Below are positions 20,088 to 28,862 of a stretch of 45,000 nt of DNA, piece by piece. A program made the position numbers and the translations under genes. Source of the stretch: Vibrio mimicus (GTDB taxonomy: Bacteria; Pseudomonadota; Gammaproteobacteria; Enterobacterales; Vibrionaceae); NCBI RefSeq assembly GCF_019048845.1, contig NZ_CP077426.1, positions 1 through 45,000 of the forward strand. Reading direction: 5' to 3'. The notes beneath the pieces were generated by a model, which saw nothing but the letters and a program-made list of their open reading frames with translations, was not told the DNA's origin and made no database searches. Position 1 is the first letter of the stretch. The number at the start of each line of letters is the position of its first letter.

Positions 20088-20372
20088 TTATGCGCAAATC
20101 TTTTGTTGTAAGTTGTTATTGGGCAGCTCGTCATTTCTGATCGCTGTGACTTCCACAGTACGCACATCCCACAATTTTTCAATTTGATTGGTCAGGGTCG
20201 TGATCGGTCTGTCACTGTCGACAATGATCTCAACGCTGGCGATTTTGCTTTCATGATTTTGGGTTGCCGCGACTTGCTTGATGACAAAACCACGATGACG
20301 CGTCACGCGCAACACGCGCTCTAATAACACCGGTTTATCGTCCGCTTTAATATCGAGTAGATAACGTTGCAT
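20088..20372 (-). CDS. ilvM: Acetolactate synthase II small subunit
   Basis: IlvM is the short ACT-domain regulatory subunit of acetohydroxyacid synthase II. The 94-residue product begins MQRYLLDIKADDKPVLLERV, a typical beta-alpha-beta ACT opening, with the ligand-site region RVTRHRGF near residues 22-29. The isozyme II small subunit is short and confers little valine inhibition. It lies 11 bases after ilvG and 11 before ilvE, so stoichiometric expression is likely. Confidence 0.95.
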   Translation of the reverse strand: MQRYLLDIKADDKPVLLERVLRVTRHRGFVIKQVAATQNHESKIASVEIIVDSDRPITTLTNQIEKLWDVRTVEVTAIRNDELPNNNLQQKICA

Positions 20373-20383
20373 GTGGCCTCTCC

Positions 20384-22030
20384 CTAGGTGTTCTCAAGCA
20401 TGTCGGTATTGGATGCGCCCGGTGGCACCAGTGGCCACACGTTCTCTTCTTCATCAATCAGCACGTGCAGCAGATAAGCGGTCTTGCTGGCCAGCATTTC
20501 ACGCAGCGCAGGTTCCACTTCTTCTTTGCGGCTGATGGTTTTGCCGGGGATGTTGAAGGCTTTGGCTAGCATCACGAAATCAGGGTTATCATCCAAAATG
20601 GTTTCGCTGTGGCGACCATCAAAAAACAGTGATTGCCATTGGCGCACCATGCCTAAGCGTTGGTTATCCAGCAATACCATTTTGACTGGGATTTGGCGAC
20701 GCTTGAGCGTACCAAGTTCTTGCACGTTCATCATGAAAGAGCCGTCACCGCTGATCAGGATGGATTGATCGTCAGGACGCGCAACCGCAGCGCCCATTGC
20801 CGCCGGTAAACCAAAGCCCATGGTGCCAAGGCCTGCGGATGAGATGAAGTTTTGTGGTGCGCGCGGTTGAATGTGCTGCGCTGCCCACATTTGGTGTTGG
20901 CCGACATCGGTAGAGACAATCGAAGAGTCCGGCATCATGTCCGACAGTTGCTTGAGCAGCAGTGGTGCGAAGATGTTGTCGCCCGGATGATCGTAGCGCC
21001 ATTTGAACCCGCTACGCAGGCTCTCACTGTGATGTACCCAAGGTGAAATATCGTGGCTCAGTTCCAACTGCGGCAGGATGAGGTTGATATCACCGCGCAA
21101 TGCAGCATGGGCATGACGCAGTTTGTTAAACTCTGCCGCATCAATATCGACATGGATCACTTTGGCGTGAGGCGCAAACGTATCAAGCTTACCTGTCACG
21201 CGGTCATCAAAACGCGCACCAACGGCGATCAGCAAATCACACTCTTGTACGATTAAGTTTGCCGCTTTGGTGCCGTGCATGCCCAGCATGCCAAGATAGT
21301 GTGGGTCGTGACGCTCGATGGTTCCCAAGCCTTTGAGTGTGCTCACTGAAGGCATAGGATTGAGGCGTAAAAACTCACGCACTGTGTCTGTGGCATTCGC
21401 CAGTTGTACACCGCCACCCACATACAATACCGGACGTTTACTTTGTGCAAGTAGGGCTTGCGCATTCGCCAGTTGTGTTGCATCCACACGTGGCATAGCG
21501 GGTGGAGTAAAGCTTGGCAAAGCGGAGACCGGCGCTTTGCCGAGCTGTACGTCTTTGGCGATATCTACCAACACTGGGCCGGGACGACCAGTTTTTGCAA
21601 CTTCAAACGCTTCTGCCAGAGTTGGTGCCAGCTCGTTGATGTCGGTGACTAAGTAGCTGTGTTTGGTGCAAGAAAGCGACATGCCGATCACATCCATCTC
21701 TTGAAACGCATCGGTGCCGATGTGTGAGCTGGCAACTTGGCCAGTGATGGCGACGAGTGGAACCGAATCAAGAAAGGCATCGGCCAAACCCGTAACCAAG
21801 TTGGTCGCACCGGGACCCGAGGTGGCCATGCACACCGCGACTTGTTGAGTTGAGCGCGCCATACCAATCGCAGCCATGGCCGCACCTTGTTCATGGCGGC
21901 AGAGGATGTGCTCGACACCTCCGTCATACAGCGCATCATAAATCGGCATGATAGCGCCACCAGGGTAACCAAAAACGGTTTTGATGCCCTGTTGTTTTAA
22001 TGCGGCAACGACTAACTGTGCTCCGGTCAT
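20384..22030 (-). CDS. ilvG: Acetolactate synthase II large subunit
   Basis: IlvG is the ThDP-, FAD- and Mg-dependent catalytic subunit making acetolactate or acetohydroxybutyrate. The 548-residue product shows the catalytic Glu47 in RHEQGA, the FAD-binding middle domain, and the ThDP motif starting GDGSFMMN near residue 430. It is full length; E. coli K-12 famously has a frameshifted ilvG, and this one is intact. It is the first structural gene of the operon, preceded by an attenuator on the minus strand. Confidence 0.97.
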   Translation of the reverse strand: MTGAQLVVAALKQQGIKTVFGYPGGAIMPIYDALYDGGVEHILCRHEQGAAMAAIGMARSTQQVAVCMATSGPGATNLVTGLADAFLDSVPLVAITGQVASSHIGTDAFQEMDVIGMSLSCTKHSYLVTDINELAPTLAEAFEVAKTGRPGPVLVDIAKDVQLGKAPVSALPSFTPPAMPRVDATQLANAQALLAQSKRPVLYVGGGVQLANATDTVREFLRLNPMPSVSTLKGLGTIERHDPHYLGMLGMHGTKAANLIVQECDLLIAVGARFDDRVTGKLDTFAPHAKVIHVDIDAAEFNKLRHAHAALRGDINLILPQLELSHDISPWVHHSESLRSGFKWRYDHPGDNIFAPLLLKQLSDMMPDSSIVSTDVGQHQMWAAQHIQPRAPQNFISSAGLGTMGFGLPAAMGAAVARPDDQSILISGDGSFMMNVQELGTLKRRQIPVKMVLLDNQRLGMVRQWQSLFFDGRHSETILDDNPDFVMLAKAFNIPGKTISRKEEVEPALREMLASKTAYLLHVLIDEEENVWPLVPPGASNTDMLENT

Positions 22031-22215
22031 CGTGCCCCCTTATGGCAACAATACGTGTCGCTGCCTTCCTGTGTGTTGTGTTTGCACTTCATGTGCCGCT
22101 CCCATTCTTCCTGCTTATTCTGGGGTTATCCCAACTGAGGGTTACCGATTCGGTATTCATCAGTTGCTGGGTGTAACTTATTCAGAATGTGCTTTTTTTG
22201 GTCTGTCTGAGTTGT

Positions 22216-22249
22216 AAAAAAACCCCCGGACTTTTCAGTGCGGGGGTTT
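22216..22249 (-). terminator. ilv operon attenuator terminator
   Basis: On the minus strand AAACCCCCG (22249-22241) pairs with CGGGGGTTT (22228-22220) and seven Ts end at 22216. The alternative partner GCGGGGG (22289-22283), inside the leader coding region, can pair with CCCCCGC (22246-22240). This is the anti-terminator expected in ilvGMEDA attenuation. It lies about 190 bases before ilvG. Confidence 0.9.
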
Positions 22250-22264
22250 CTTGGATTCGGTTAC

Positions 22265-22355
22265 TTATTTTTCGCCCACTCGCCCCCGCGTCGTCACTAG
22301 AATGACCACGATAATTAGGTTAATTAGAGCGTTGATGCGAGCGTTCAAGTTCATA
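22265..22355 (-). pseudogene. ilvL: ilv leader peptide, apparently frameshifted
   Basis: A run of control codons reading Leu-Ile-Ile-Val-Val-Ile-Leu-Val lies at 22318-22295, followed by TTRGRVGEK and a stop at 22267-22265, just ahead of the attenuator. This is what an ilvGMEDA leader peptide should look like. Its frame has a TAA at 22327-22325 and no usable start upstream. The nearby ATG at 22355-22353 opens MNLNARINAL in another frame. The two would fuse if one A were removed from ATTAAACC (22325-22318). From the ATG as given, translation runs to 22182, through the terminator. The cause may be a real mutation or a sequencing error, or my start may be wrong. The ATG has only a weak ribosome site. 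Confidence 0.6.
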
Positions 22356-22562
22356 GTAAATTCGTTGTTAAGGTTGAACTAATATCTTACCAATGTGTTT
22401 GCGGTTCTAGTGGTAACACACATCTTCGTTACATGACAAGCAAAAACTCATTCTTTTTTCACATTCCCGTTTTATCTCATCACGCTATATAACCCATTCT
22501 GTGCTTTTTATCGCCATACCTTCAGGCGCTGAATGCTTTTTGATCAAACACTAAGGGATGCA
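22356..22562. other. Divergent control region between ilv leader and comM
   Basis: The 207 bases hold the promoters for the minus-strand ilv leader and the plus-strand comM. I see no convincing gene here. A TATATA box near 22486-22491 could serve comM, but no good -35 pairs with it, and I could not fix the ilv promoter either. No CRP or TfoX-type site was recognisable by eye. Confidence 0.4.
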
Positions 22563-24086
22563 ATGGGACTTGCGATCATTCATAGCCGCGCCAGTATTGG
22601 CGTGCAGGCACCTCCGGTTACGGTTGAGGTTCACATCAGTAATGGAATGCCGGGGTTTACCTTAGTTGGGTTGCCGGAAACCACGGTAAAAGAGTCACGC
22701 GATCGAGTGCGTAGTGCGATCATTAACTCTCGGTTTGAGTTTCCAGCGAAACGCATTACGGTCAATTTAGCCCCTGCAGATCTGCCTAAAGAGGGAGGGC
22801 GTTTCGATCTTCCGATTGCACTCGGTATTTTGGCGGCCTCGGATCAAATTGCGCGAACTAAGCTCGAAAGTTGCGAATTTATTGGTGAACTGGCGCTATC
22901 GGGTGAAATTCGTGGCGTGAAAGGGGTATTGCCTGCCGCACTCGCGGCTAATCAAGTCCATCGCTGTTTAGTGGTGCCACACTGTAATGGTGATCAGGCT
23001 GCGTTGGTGGGGAGTGAGCGGCATAAATCAGCGCAAAGCCTACTCGAAGTGTGCGCGGACTTGTGTGGTCAGCAAACCCTATCATTGTTTCAAAGTTCGC
23101 CCGGTGTGCAGGAAGTGAGCCATACGCGCGATCTGCAAGACATCATTGGTCAACAGCAAGGCAAACGTGCGTTGGAAATTGCTGCAGCTGGCAATCACAA
23201 TCTGCTGTTTCTCGGCCCTCCGGGGACGGGTAAAACCATGCTTGCTTCACGGCTGTGCGATTTACTGCCAGAAATGAGTGATGAAGAGGCGATGGAAACG
23301 GCCTCGATTGCGTCCCTCACGCAGCAAGAAATTAACCAACATAACTGGAAATTGCGTCCTTTTCGTGCGCCACACCATTCAAGCTCAATGGCGGCTTTAG
23401 TCGGTGGTGGCACCATTCCGCGTCCCGGTGAAATTTCCCTCGCCCATAATGGGTTACTGTTTTTGGACGAAATGCCGGAGTTTGAGCGCAAAGTGCTGGA
23501 TTCTCTGCGTGAACCGCTGGAATCTGGAGAGATCGTGATTTCTCGTGCGCAGGGGAAAACCCGTTTTCCAGCACGCTTTCAACTGGTCGGCGCGTTAAAT
23601 CCAAGCCCAACTGGTTACTACGAGGGCAGTCAGGCGCGTGCTAATCCACAGAGTATTTTGCGCTATTTGAGTCGGCTCTCTGGCCCTTTGTTGGATCGCT
23701 TTGATATGTCGATAGAGATCCCAGCCTTACCGAAGGGCACCTTGGCCAATGGTGGTGATCGTGGTGAATCGACTACGGCTGTGCGTCAGCGAGTGTTGGC
23801 TGCTCGAACGCGAATGCTAGAACGGTCTGGCAAGGTGAATGCTTTGCTGCAAAGCCGAGAAATTGAACATTATTGCCCTTTGGTCAAAGCCGATGCTGAG
23901 TTTTTGGAAAGTGCGCTCCATCGCTTGGGTTTATCGATCCGGGCTTACCACCGCATCATCAAAGTGGCGCGTACCATAGCGGATTTGCAAGGTGAAACGC
24001 AGATCGCTCGTCCACATTTGGCCGAGGCGTTGGGCTATCGAGCCATGGATCGCTTACTCAAACAGCTCAGTGCGCAGAACGTCTAG
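22563..24086 (+). CDS. comM: Branch-migration helicase ComM (Mg-chelatase-like)
   Basis: ComM is a hexameric AAA+ helicase that drives branch migration of incoming DNA during natural transformation, shown in V. cholerae and Acinetobacter; older annotation calls it magnesium chelatase-related. From the ATG at 22563 it has 507 residues, the usual length, starting MGLAIIHSRASIGVQAP. A start ten codons upstream has no family support, and AAGGGA precedes 22563. It has an N-terminal Lon-like domain, Walker A GPPGTGKT at 218-225, Walker B around LLFLDEMPEF, and a C-terminal Mg-chelatase domain. dprA, also a transformation gene, lies 14 kb away in this window. Confidence 0.96.
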   Translation: MGLAIIHSRASIGVQAPPVTVEVHISNGMPGFTLVGLPETTVKESRDRVRSAIINSRFEFPAKRITVNLAPADLPKEGGRFDLPIALGILAASDQIARTKLESCEFIGELALSGEIRGVKGVLPAALAANQVHRCLVVPHCNGDQAALVGSERHKSAQSLLEVCADLCGQQTLSLFQSSPGVQEVSHTRDLQDIIGQQQGKRALEIAAAGNHNLLFLGPPGTGKTMLASRLCDLLPEMSDEEAMETASIASLTQQEINQHNWKLRPFRAPHHSSSMAALVGGGTIPRPGEISLAHNGLLFLDEMPEFERKVLDSLREPLESGEIVISRAQGKTRFPARFQLVGALNPSPTGYYEGSQARANPQSILRYLSRLSGPLLDRFDMSIEIPALPKGTLANGGDRGESTTAVRQRVLAARTRMLERSGKVNALLQSREIEHYCPLVKADAEFLESALHRLGLSIRAYHRIIKVARTIADLQGETQIARPHLAEALGYRAMDRLLKQLSAQNV

Positions 24087-24109
24087 TACTCTGACCTGCA
24101 GAGTTCATG

Positions 24110-24137
24110 TTTCATTACGATGACAAGTTTGTATAAT
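24110..24137 (+). promoter_or_regulatory. Candidate promoter for the acyltransferase gene
   Basis: TTTCAT (24110-24115) and a perfect TATAAT (24132-24137) are spaced by 16 bases. The start would fall near 24144, leaving a leader of about 30 bases. Confidence 0.55.
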
Positions 24138-24175
24138 CACACGCTGTTTTTTTACTCATCTTTGAACTGAGAACT

Positions 24176-25060
24176 ATGTTGGCTTACTTGCTCCTTGCGC
24201 TGAATGTGACCGTGGTGGTGTTAAATTCGGCCTTTCATTCGCTGCTGATCTGCTTGATTGCTTTGATTAAACTTTTGCTGCCGTCAGCCGCATGGAAAGC
24301 GCAGGCCACGCAAGCGGCGAATTGGGTGATGTGGTCATGGGCGAGTGTGAACGCTTGGGTTTTGCAGCTTTCCAACCGCGTGGAATGGGATATCCAAGGC
24401 GGTGAAACCCTGACTAAGCAGGGATGGTATCTACTGATTTCCAATCACTTGAGTTGGACGGATATTGTGGTGCTGTGCTGCGTGTTTAAAGACCGCATTC
24501 CAATGCCGAAATTTTTCCTCAAGCAGCAACTGCTGTATGTGCCTTTCATTGGTATGGCGTGTTGGGCGCTGGATATGCCGTTTATGCGCCGTTATTCGCG
24601 CGAGTATTTGCTGCGCCATCCGCACAAACGCGGCCAAGATTTAGCGACGACGCGCCGTTCGTGCGAAAAATTCCGCGCCGTGCCTACCACTGTCGTGAAT
24701 TATGTGGAAGGGACACGTTTTAATTCACAGAAGCAGCAACGTAGCGGCGTGGGATATCAGCATGTATTGCAGCCGAAAACTGGTGGTATTGCCTACACGT
24801 TAGCCGCCATGGGTGAGCAGTTCGAGCATATTATTGATGTGACTTTGGCCTATCCGGATAACCGTCAACAACCGTTTCGTGATTTATTGATGGGTCGTAT
24901 GCAGCGCATTGTGGTGCACATTGATTTGCTACCGGTGGATGAACAGGTACAAGGTGATTACTTCAACGATAAACAGTTTAAGCGTCAGTTTCAGCTTTGG
25001 CTGAGCGAGGTGTGGCAGCGTAAAGATCAGCGATTAGAGCAGATTTACAAAGCCGATTAG
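24176..25060 (+). CDS. Inner-membrane acyltransferase, PlsC/YihG-like
   Basis: The 294-residue product is a lysophosphatidic-acid-type acyltransferase of the PlsC superfamily, likely adding a fatty acyl chain to a phospholipid precursor. It has an N-terminal membrane segment (about residues 2-35), the catalytic H91-x4-D96 motif in NHLSWTD, and the substrate-binding EGTR at 179-182. It resembles E. coli YihG, which lies in a similar dsbA/yihE neighbourhood. Whether it duplicates plsC or has a special substrate cannot be told. The ATG at 24176 follows GAGAAC weakly. A terminator follows. Confidence 0.85.
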   Translation: MLAYLLLALNVTVVVLNSAFHSLLICLIALIKLLLPSAAWKAQATQAANWVMWSWASVNAWVLQLSNRVEWDIQGGETLTKQGWYLLISNHLSWTDIVVLCCVFKDRIPMPKFFLKQQLLYVPFIGMACWALDMPFMRRYSREYLLRHPHKRGQDLATTRRSCEKFRAVPTTVVNYVEGTRFNSQKQQRSGVGYQHVLQPKTGGIAYTLAAMGEQFEHIIDVTLAYPDNRQQPFRDLLMGRMQRIVVHIDLLPVDEQVQGDYFNDKQFKRQFQLWLSEVWQRKDQRLEQIYKAD

Positions 25061-25081
25061 CACTGAGAGGCTGATAAAGCG

Positions 25082-25110
25082 AAGGGAGCCATTGGCTCCC
25101 TTTGTCTTTT
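25082..25110 (+). terminator. Intrinsic terminator after the acyltransferase gene
   Basis: AAGGGAGCC (25082-25090) pairs with GGCTCCCTT (25094-25102) around ATT and is followed by TTTGTCTTTT. It may also serve the convergent dsbA, but the minus-side exit is poor in T. Confidence 0.88.
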
Positions 25111-25136
25111 TCTCAATACCGAATCATGGGTTGAGA

Positions 25137-25739
25137 TTACTTCAGCGTCAGCAGGTAGTTCACTAGGTCAAAATATTCGTCGAGGGATTTGACGGACTGA
25201 CCTTGTACCAAATAACGGTTGTTAACAACAACGGCAGGTACACCGGTTAGGCCGCTATCTTGGAACTGTTTATCGAAACGGCGCACCATAGAATCCACGG
25301 CAAAGCCGTTGTAGGCTGCATCAAACTTCGCTGCATCAACGCCTTCATCTAGGAAGATTTGGCGCAGTTCTTGTTCATCTTTTGGCGGCTTACGGAGAGT
25401 GTGGATGCGGTTAAACATCACCGGCACCATTTTATCTTCCACTTCCAGTGCAATCATGGTTGCGTACGCTTTGCTCATCGCCTTACCCATAGCGCCACCC
25501 ATGAAAGAGACGTGGTTTTTCTGGAATTTAGCCCCTTCAGGCAACTGCTGTTTCAGTTGAGCAATGATAGGTTCGAAAGTATTACAGTGTGGGCAGTAGA
25601 ATGAGAAAAACTCACTGACAACCGGCGAAGATGAGACCGGTGTTTTTAACACTTGGTAGTGCTCACCTTCTTTAAATTGAGCCGCATAGGCTGACACGCT
25701 TAACATCAGAGTTGCAACCAGTGCAAACAGCTTTTTCAT
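25137..25739 (-). CDS. dsbA: Periplasmic thiol:disulfide oxidase DsbA (TcpG)
   Basis: DsbA introduces disulfide bonds in exported proteins. In V. cholerae it is TcpG, needed for toxin-coregulated pilus and cholera toxin maturation. From the ATG at 25739, behind GGAGAAAG, the product is 200 residues. A 19-residue signal peptide ([19 protein letters not shown]) precedes a thioredoxin-like fold with active-site Cys49-Pro-His-Cys52 and the cis-proline region TGVPAVVV. An in-frame ATG four codons upstream is rejected because it removes the ribosome site. It lies 30 bases after srkA, as in E. coli (yihE-dsbA). Confidence 0.96.
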   Translation of the reverse strand: MKKLFALVATLMLSVSAYAAQFKEGEHYQVLKTPVSSSPVVSEFFSFYCPHCNTFEPIIAQLKQQLPEGAKFQKNHVSFMGGAMGKAMSKAYATMIALEVEDKMVPVMFNRIHTLRKPPKDEQELRQIFLDEGVDAAKFDAAYNGFAVDSMVRRFDKQFQDSGLTGVPAVVVNNRYLVQGQSVKSLDEYFDLVNYLLTLK

Positions 25740-25769
25740 GACTTTCTCCATTGGATTTATTGTGTTGGC

Positions 25770-26756
25770 TTACCATTGCGGCTGCAATGATAACGGGGGT
25801 TCTTGCAAAGTGGCAATCTGCTCTTTAAAAGCGAGGATCTGATTCTCCCAGTACTTCGCGTCATTAAACCACGGAAATGCGATTGGAAAAGCCGGATCTT
25901 GCCAGCGTTTGGCGAGCCATGCCATGTAGTGCACTATGCGTAGACCACGTAAAGGCTCGATTAGTTTCAATTGTTGGGGATTAAAATCGCAAAACTCTTG
26001 GTAGCCTTCCAAAACGATGTCTAATTGAATCAGTTTTTCTTGGCGATCACCATGCAACAGCATCCAGAGATCCTGAACTGCTGGGCCGTTGCGTGCGTCA
26101 TCCAGATCGACAAACGTTGGGCCATCACGCCATAAAATATTGCCGGGATGGCAATCTCCGTGCAGACGGATCTGAGGTTGGGTGGGTACCCAATGCTGCT
26201 TGATTTCCGCGATCAAGAGATCAAGATCATGAAAAAATACCCGCTGCAAATGAGCAGGAATGCAGTGACTGTACTCCAAGGTATGCCTTGGTTGGTGTAA
26301 GTATTCATCCAACGACAGGGTTGGGCGGTGGAGAAAGGGTTTACTTGCTCCAACTTTGTGAATGCGACCCAAGAAGCGGCCAACCCATTCTAAGTGTTCT
26401 TCGTTATCCACTTCGTATTGGCGGCCGCCCATGCTGGTAAACAGGGCGAAACGATAGCCTTGGTAGTGATGCAGAGTGGCACCATTGATGTTCAATGGCG
26501 GAACGATTGGGATCTCCTCTTGCTCTAGTTCTAAAGCGAAATCATGCTCTTCTTGGATCTGCTCGTTAGTCCAGCGCTGGGGGCGATAGAACTTCACCAC
26601 AAAGCGACGGCGTTCTTCATCGGTAAACTGGTAAACGCGGTTTTCGTAACTGTTGAGTGGTAAAAAACCGGATTCAGCACGAATACCGATACTTTCCAGT
26701 GCGTACCAAATGAGGTCAGGAGTCAAAGCATCAAAGTGAAAAGTGGCTTGGGTCAT
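25770..26756 (-). CDS. srkA: Stress response kinase SrkA (YihE/RdoA)
   Basis: SrkA is an aminoglycoside-phosphotransferase-fold Ser/Thr kinase that counters stress-induced death downstream of Cpx in E. coli. From the ATG at 26756 it has 328 residues, the same as E. coli YihE. The catalytic HGDCHPGN has Asp201 and Asn206, and the metal-binding VDLDD has Asp217, all at E. coli positions. In-frame ATGs at 26792 and 26774 overlap an intrinsic terminator and add non-family residues. The chosen start has a poor ribosome site and lies just beyond that terminator. It is probably co-transcribed with dsbA. Confidence 0.92.
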   Translation of the reverse strand: MTQATFHFDALTPDLIWYALESIGIRAESGFLPLNSYENRVYQFTDEERRRFVVKFYRPQRWTNEQIQEEHDFALELEQEEIPIVPPLNINGATLHHYQGYRFALFTSMGGRQYEVDNEEHLEWVGRFLGRIHKVGASKPFLHRPTLSLDEYLHQPRHTLEYSHCIPAHLQRVFFHDLDLLIAEIKQHWVPTQPQIRLHGDCHPGNILWRDGPTFVDLDDARNGPAVQDLWMLLHGDRQEKLIQLDIVLEGYQEFCDFNPQQLKLIEPLRGLRIVHYMAWLAKRWQDPAFPIAFPWFNDAKYWENQILAFKEQIATLQEPPLSLQPQW

Positions 26757-26760
26757 CGAA

Positions 26761-26787
26761 TAAAAAGGGCTCATTACTGAGCCCTTT
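26761..26787 (-). terminator. Terminator between ccoG and srkA
   Basis: On the minus strand AAAGGGCTCA (26787-26778) pairs with TGAGCCCTTT (26773-26764) around GTAA, then TTATT follows. The stem starts 16 bases after the ccoG stop and the T-tract ends five bases before the srkA start. Confidence 0.85.
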
Positions 26788-26803
26788 ACCATGCTGGTGG
26801 TTG

Positions 26804-28228
26804 TCAGAGCTTTTGAATAAAACGGCTCTCGACTTCAAGGGTAAATTGGTGGCTTTCATCGTGCAGTATAAACTGAATTGTTGCTACCGCAGAGCTGAGA
26901 TTTTCTGGTTTGACGCCAAGACTCATGGGTAGGTTAAACACTTCACCGGGTTGGACAACGATGGTTTGTTTGCCGTACCAAGAGACCTGCTCAAGCCCTT
27001 TCACTGAAAGTTGGTATGTTTGTGGCTGCTGAGTTTTATTGATCACTTTTAAGTTGTAAGTGTTTTCAATTTCGCCTGAGCTGTTGGTTCTAAAGAGCTG
27101 AGTACGATCACGCAGCACGGATAGACCAGCAGGATCCACGGCGGCCACTTGGGCAAAAAACAATCCAATCATCACCAAGAACACTGCACCATAGCCAAGC
27201 AGTTTAGGGCGTAGCACCTTGGTGTGCTTGCCTGAAAGGCGATGCTCGGTGGTGTAGTTAATGAGCCCTTTTTCGTAGCCCATACGTTCCATGGTGTTGT
27301 CACAAGCATCGATGCAAGCGCCGCAGTTAATGCATTCATACTGTAAGCCGTCACGAATATCGATGCCAGTCGGACACACTTGCACGCAGAGATCACAATC
27401 AATGCAGTCTCCAAGCCCCAATTCTTTTGGATCCGCTTTGCGAGGGCGTGGGCCGCGTTGTTCACCACGTGCCGTATTGTAGCCAACAATGAAGGTGTCT
27501 TTATCGAACATAGCGGATTGGAAGCGAGCGTAAGGGCACATGTGGATACACATGATCGAACGCATCCAGCCAGCATTGCCATAAGTGCAAATGGCAAAAA
27601 ACATCACCCAAAACACTGGCCAAAAGGTGGAGTTAAAAGTGAAGAAATCAATGACGAGTTCGCGGACGGGGACAAAATAGCCCACGAAGGTAAACCCAGT
27701 GACTAGCGCAATGGCAAACCAAGCTAGATGTTTGAGAGTCTTACGTGCAACGAGTTCTGCCGTCATAGGGCTGTTGTCTTGTTTGCGTCTTTTGTTGGCA
27801 TTACCTTCCAGTTTTTCTTCAAACCAGATGTACATAAACGTCCACACGGTTTGCGGGCAGAGATAACCGCACCAGACTCGGCCTAAAAAGGTGGTGATAA
27901 AAAACAGGCCAAAAGCTGCGATCATAAACAGCAGCGCAAGCAGCGTTAGATCTTGTGGGTAGAGAGTGGTGCCAAAGAAGTTGAATTGCTGGCTCCCGAT
28001 GTCGAGTAAGATGGCTTGTCGATCGCCATAAGAGATCCAAGGTACCAGTCCAAATAACAGAAGCAGAAACCAACCGCCATAGCGACGCAGCTTCTGGTAA
28101 GTTCCTTTACTTTCTCGAACATAGATGCGATTTCCGGGATTAAAGCGATCACCACCTTGGCCTTTATGGGTTTTGGGGTTAAACACTTTAGGAGTCACAT
28201 CTTTGACATCGATTTTATCCTGACTCAT
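26804..28228 (-). CDS. ccoG: Cytochrome c oxidase accessory protein CcoG (FixG/RdxA)
   Basis: CcoG is a membrane iron-sulfur protein thought to reduce copper during assembly of cbb3 oxidase. From the ATG at 28228, behind AAGGA, it has 474 residues. There are about five membrane helices, two 4Fe-4S ferredoxin motifs (Cys275, 278, 281, 285 and Cys299, 302, 305, 309), the FixG motifs VWCGYLCPQ and MCIHMCPYARFQ, and a C-terminal Ig-like domain. A start seven codons upstream has no ribosome site. It stands apart from a ccoNOP cluster here. An FNR-type promoter lies upstream. Confidence 0.94.
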   Translation of the reverse strand: MSQDKIDVKDVTPKVFNPKTHKGQGGDRFNPGNRIYVRESKGTYQKLRRYGGWFLLLLFGLVPWISYGDRQAILLDIGSQQFNFFGTTLYPQDLTLLALLFMIAAFGLFFITTFLGRVWCGYLCPQTVWTFMYIWFEEKLEGNANKRRKQDNSPMTAELVARKTLKHLAWFAIALVTGFTFVGYFVPVRELVIDFFTFNSTFWPVFWVMFFAICTYGNAGWMRSIMCIHMCPYARFQSAMFDKDTFIVGYNTARGEQRGPRPRKADPKELGLGDCIDCDLCVQVCPTGIDIRDGLQYECINCGACIDACDNTMERMGYEKGLINYTTEHRLSGKHTKVLRPKLLGYGAVFLVMIGLFFAQVAAVDPAGLSVLRDRTQLFRTNSSGEIENTYNLKVINKTQQPQTYQLSVKGLEQVSWYGKQTIVVQPGEVFNLPMSLGVKPENLSSAVATIQFILHDESHQFTLEVESRFIQKL

Positions 28229-28340
28229 GACACTATCCTTTTCAGGCATTCGGTGTGATTTCTATTGTTCACACTCAAATACATTGCTCTTTCCCTCGGT
28301 GATAAAACATGGTGAGGGGGCTGATGGTTTTTAGGTCATA

Positions 28341-28382
28341 AGTATAGCGTTAATCCCGTGCTTATTTCTTTAAGGCAATCAA
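28341..28382 (-). promoter_or_regulatory. FNR-dependent class II promoter of ccoG
   Basis: On the minus strand TTGATtgccTTAAA (28382-28369) matches the FNR consensus TTGATnnnnATCAA in one full half and 3 of 5 in the other. The -10 TATACT (28346-28341) lies 29 bases past the site centre, placing the centre at -41.5, the class II spacing. Transcription would start near 28334, about 106 bases before the ATG. FNR control of fixG/ccoG-type genes is known elsewhere. Confidence 0.65.
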
Positions 28383-28430
28383 CCTTTAACAACAATTCTC
28401 CTTACAATTATTCACCCTATTAACGACTTG

Positions 28431-28457
28431 ATAAAAAAAGCGGCTGGCGCCGCTTTT
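28431..28457 (-). terminator. Intrinsic terminator after yihD
   Basis: On the minus strand AAAAGCGGC pairs with GCCGCTTTT (28457-28449 with 28444-28436), and the T-run continues to seven Ts before TATCAAG. Confidence 0.9.
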
Positions 28458-28487
28458 ACTTTTTTCTGTACTTTACTCGTGAAGTGT

Positions 28488-28754
28488 TTACTTAATGATG
28501 CCACGCGCTCGCAAAATAGCGGTTTTGAAATCATCTTCATAATCTTTCTTTAATCCAGGGATTACGGCATCTTTCGCGCTATTACGCATCTTTAGATGGT
28601 AGATCAACACATCATCGGTCAGTTCTTCGAGTGCGCCTTGATAGCCTGCTTCTTGGGCAAGTTTAAGCAAAAATTGAATCAGGTTGAGTTCGGAATCTTT
28701 GTGCCACTCAGGCTCAAGCAGTTGCAGTAGTTCTTCTACGCGATGGCATTTCAT
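28488..28754 (-). CDS. yihD: YihD family protein (DUF1040)
   Basis: The 88-residue product from the ATG at 28754, behind GGAGAAAG, aligns closely with E. coli YihD ([20 protein letters not shown] and the C-terminal ILRARG). The function is unknown. An in-frame ATG four codons upstream would place the ribosome site inside the gene. It is a small acidic, mostly helical cytosolic protein. It neighbours dsbA and srkA in E. coli and is close to them here. Monocistronic, closed by a terminator. Confidence 0.9.
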   Translation of the reverse strand: MKCHRVEELLQLLEPEWHKDSELNLIQFLLKLAQEAGYQGALEELTDDVLIYHLKMRNSAKDAVIPGLKKDYEDDFKTAILRARGIIK

Positions 28755-28833
28755 GACTTTCTCCACAATTTTTATAGTGATTTGTGGCTAAAGGTATCAA
28801 AAGCGTTGGGTAATACCAATTCGCAGACAAGAA

Positions 28834-28859
28834 AAAAGCGCAGGTTTTACTGCGCTTTT
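28834..28859 (-). terminator. Intrinsic terminator of the 55-codon gene
   Basis: On the minus strand AAAAGCGCAG (28859-28850) pairs with CTGCGCTTTT (28843-28834), followed by more Ts. It starts four bases after the stop codon of the small gene at 28863-29030 and has no other plausible minus-strand gene to serve. Confidence 0.88.
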
Positions 28860-28862
28860 CAA

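Noticed and set aside
22533..22562. Ten-codon N-terminal extension of comM
   Set aside because: Family start is MGLAIIHSRAS; the extension would put the ribosome site AAGGGA inside the gene.
23195..23610. Minus-strand frames of 92-98 codons inside comM
   Set aside because: They overlap the AAA+ core of comM in reverse and have no ribosome site or terminator.
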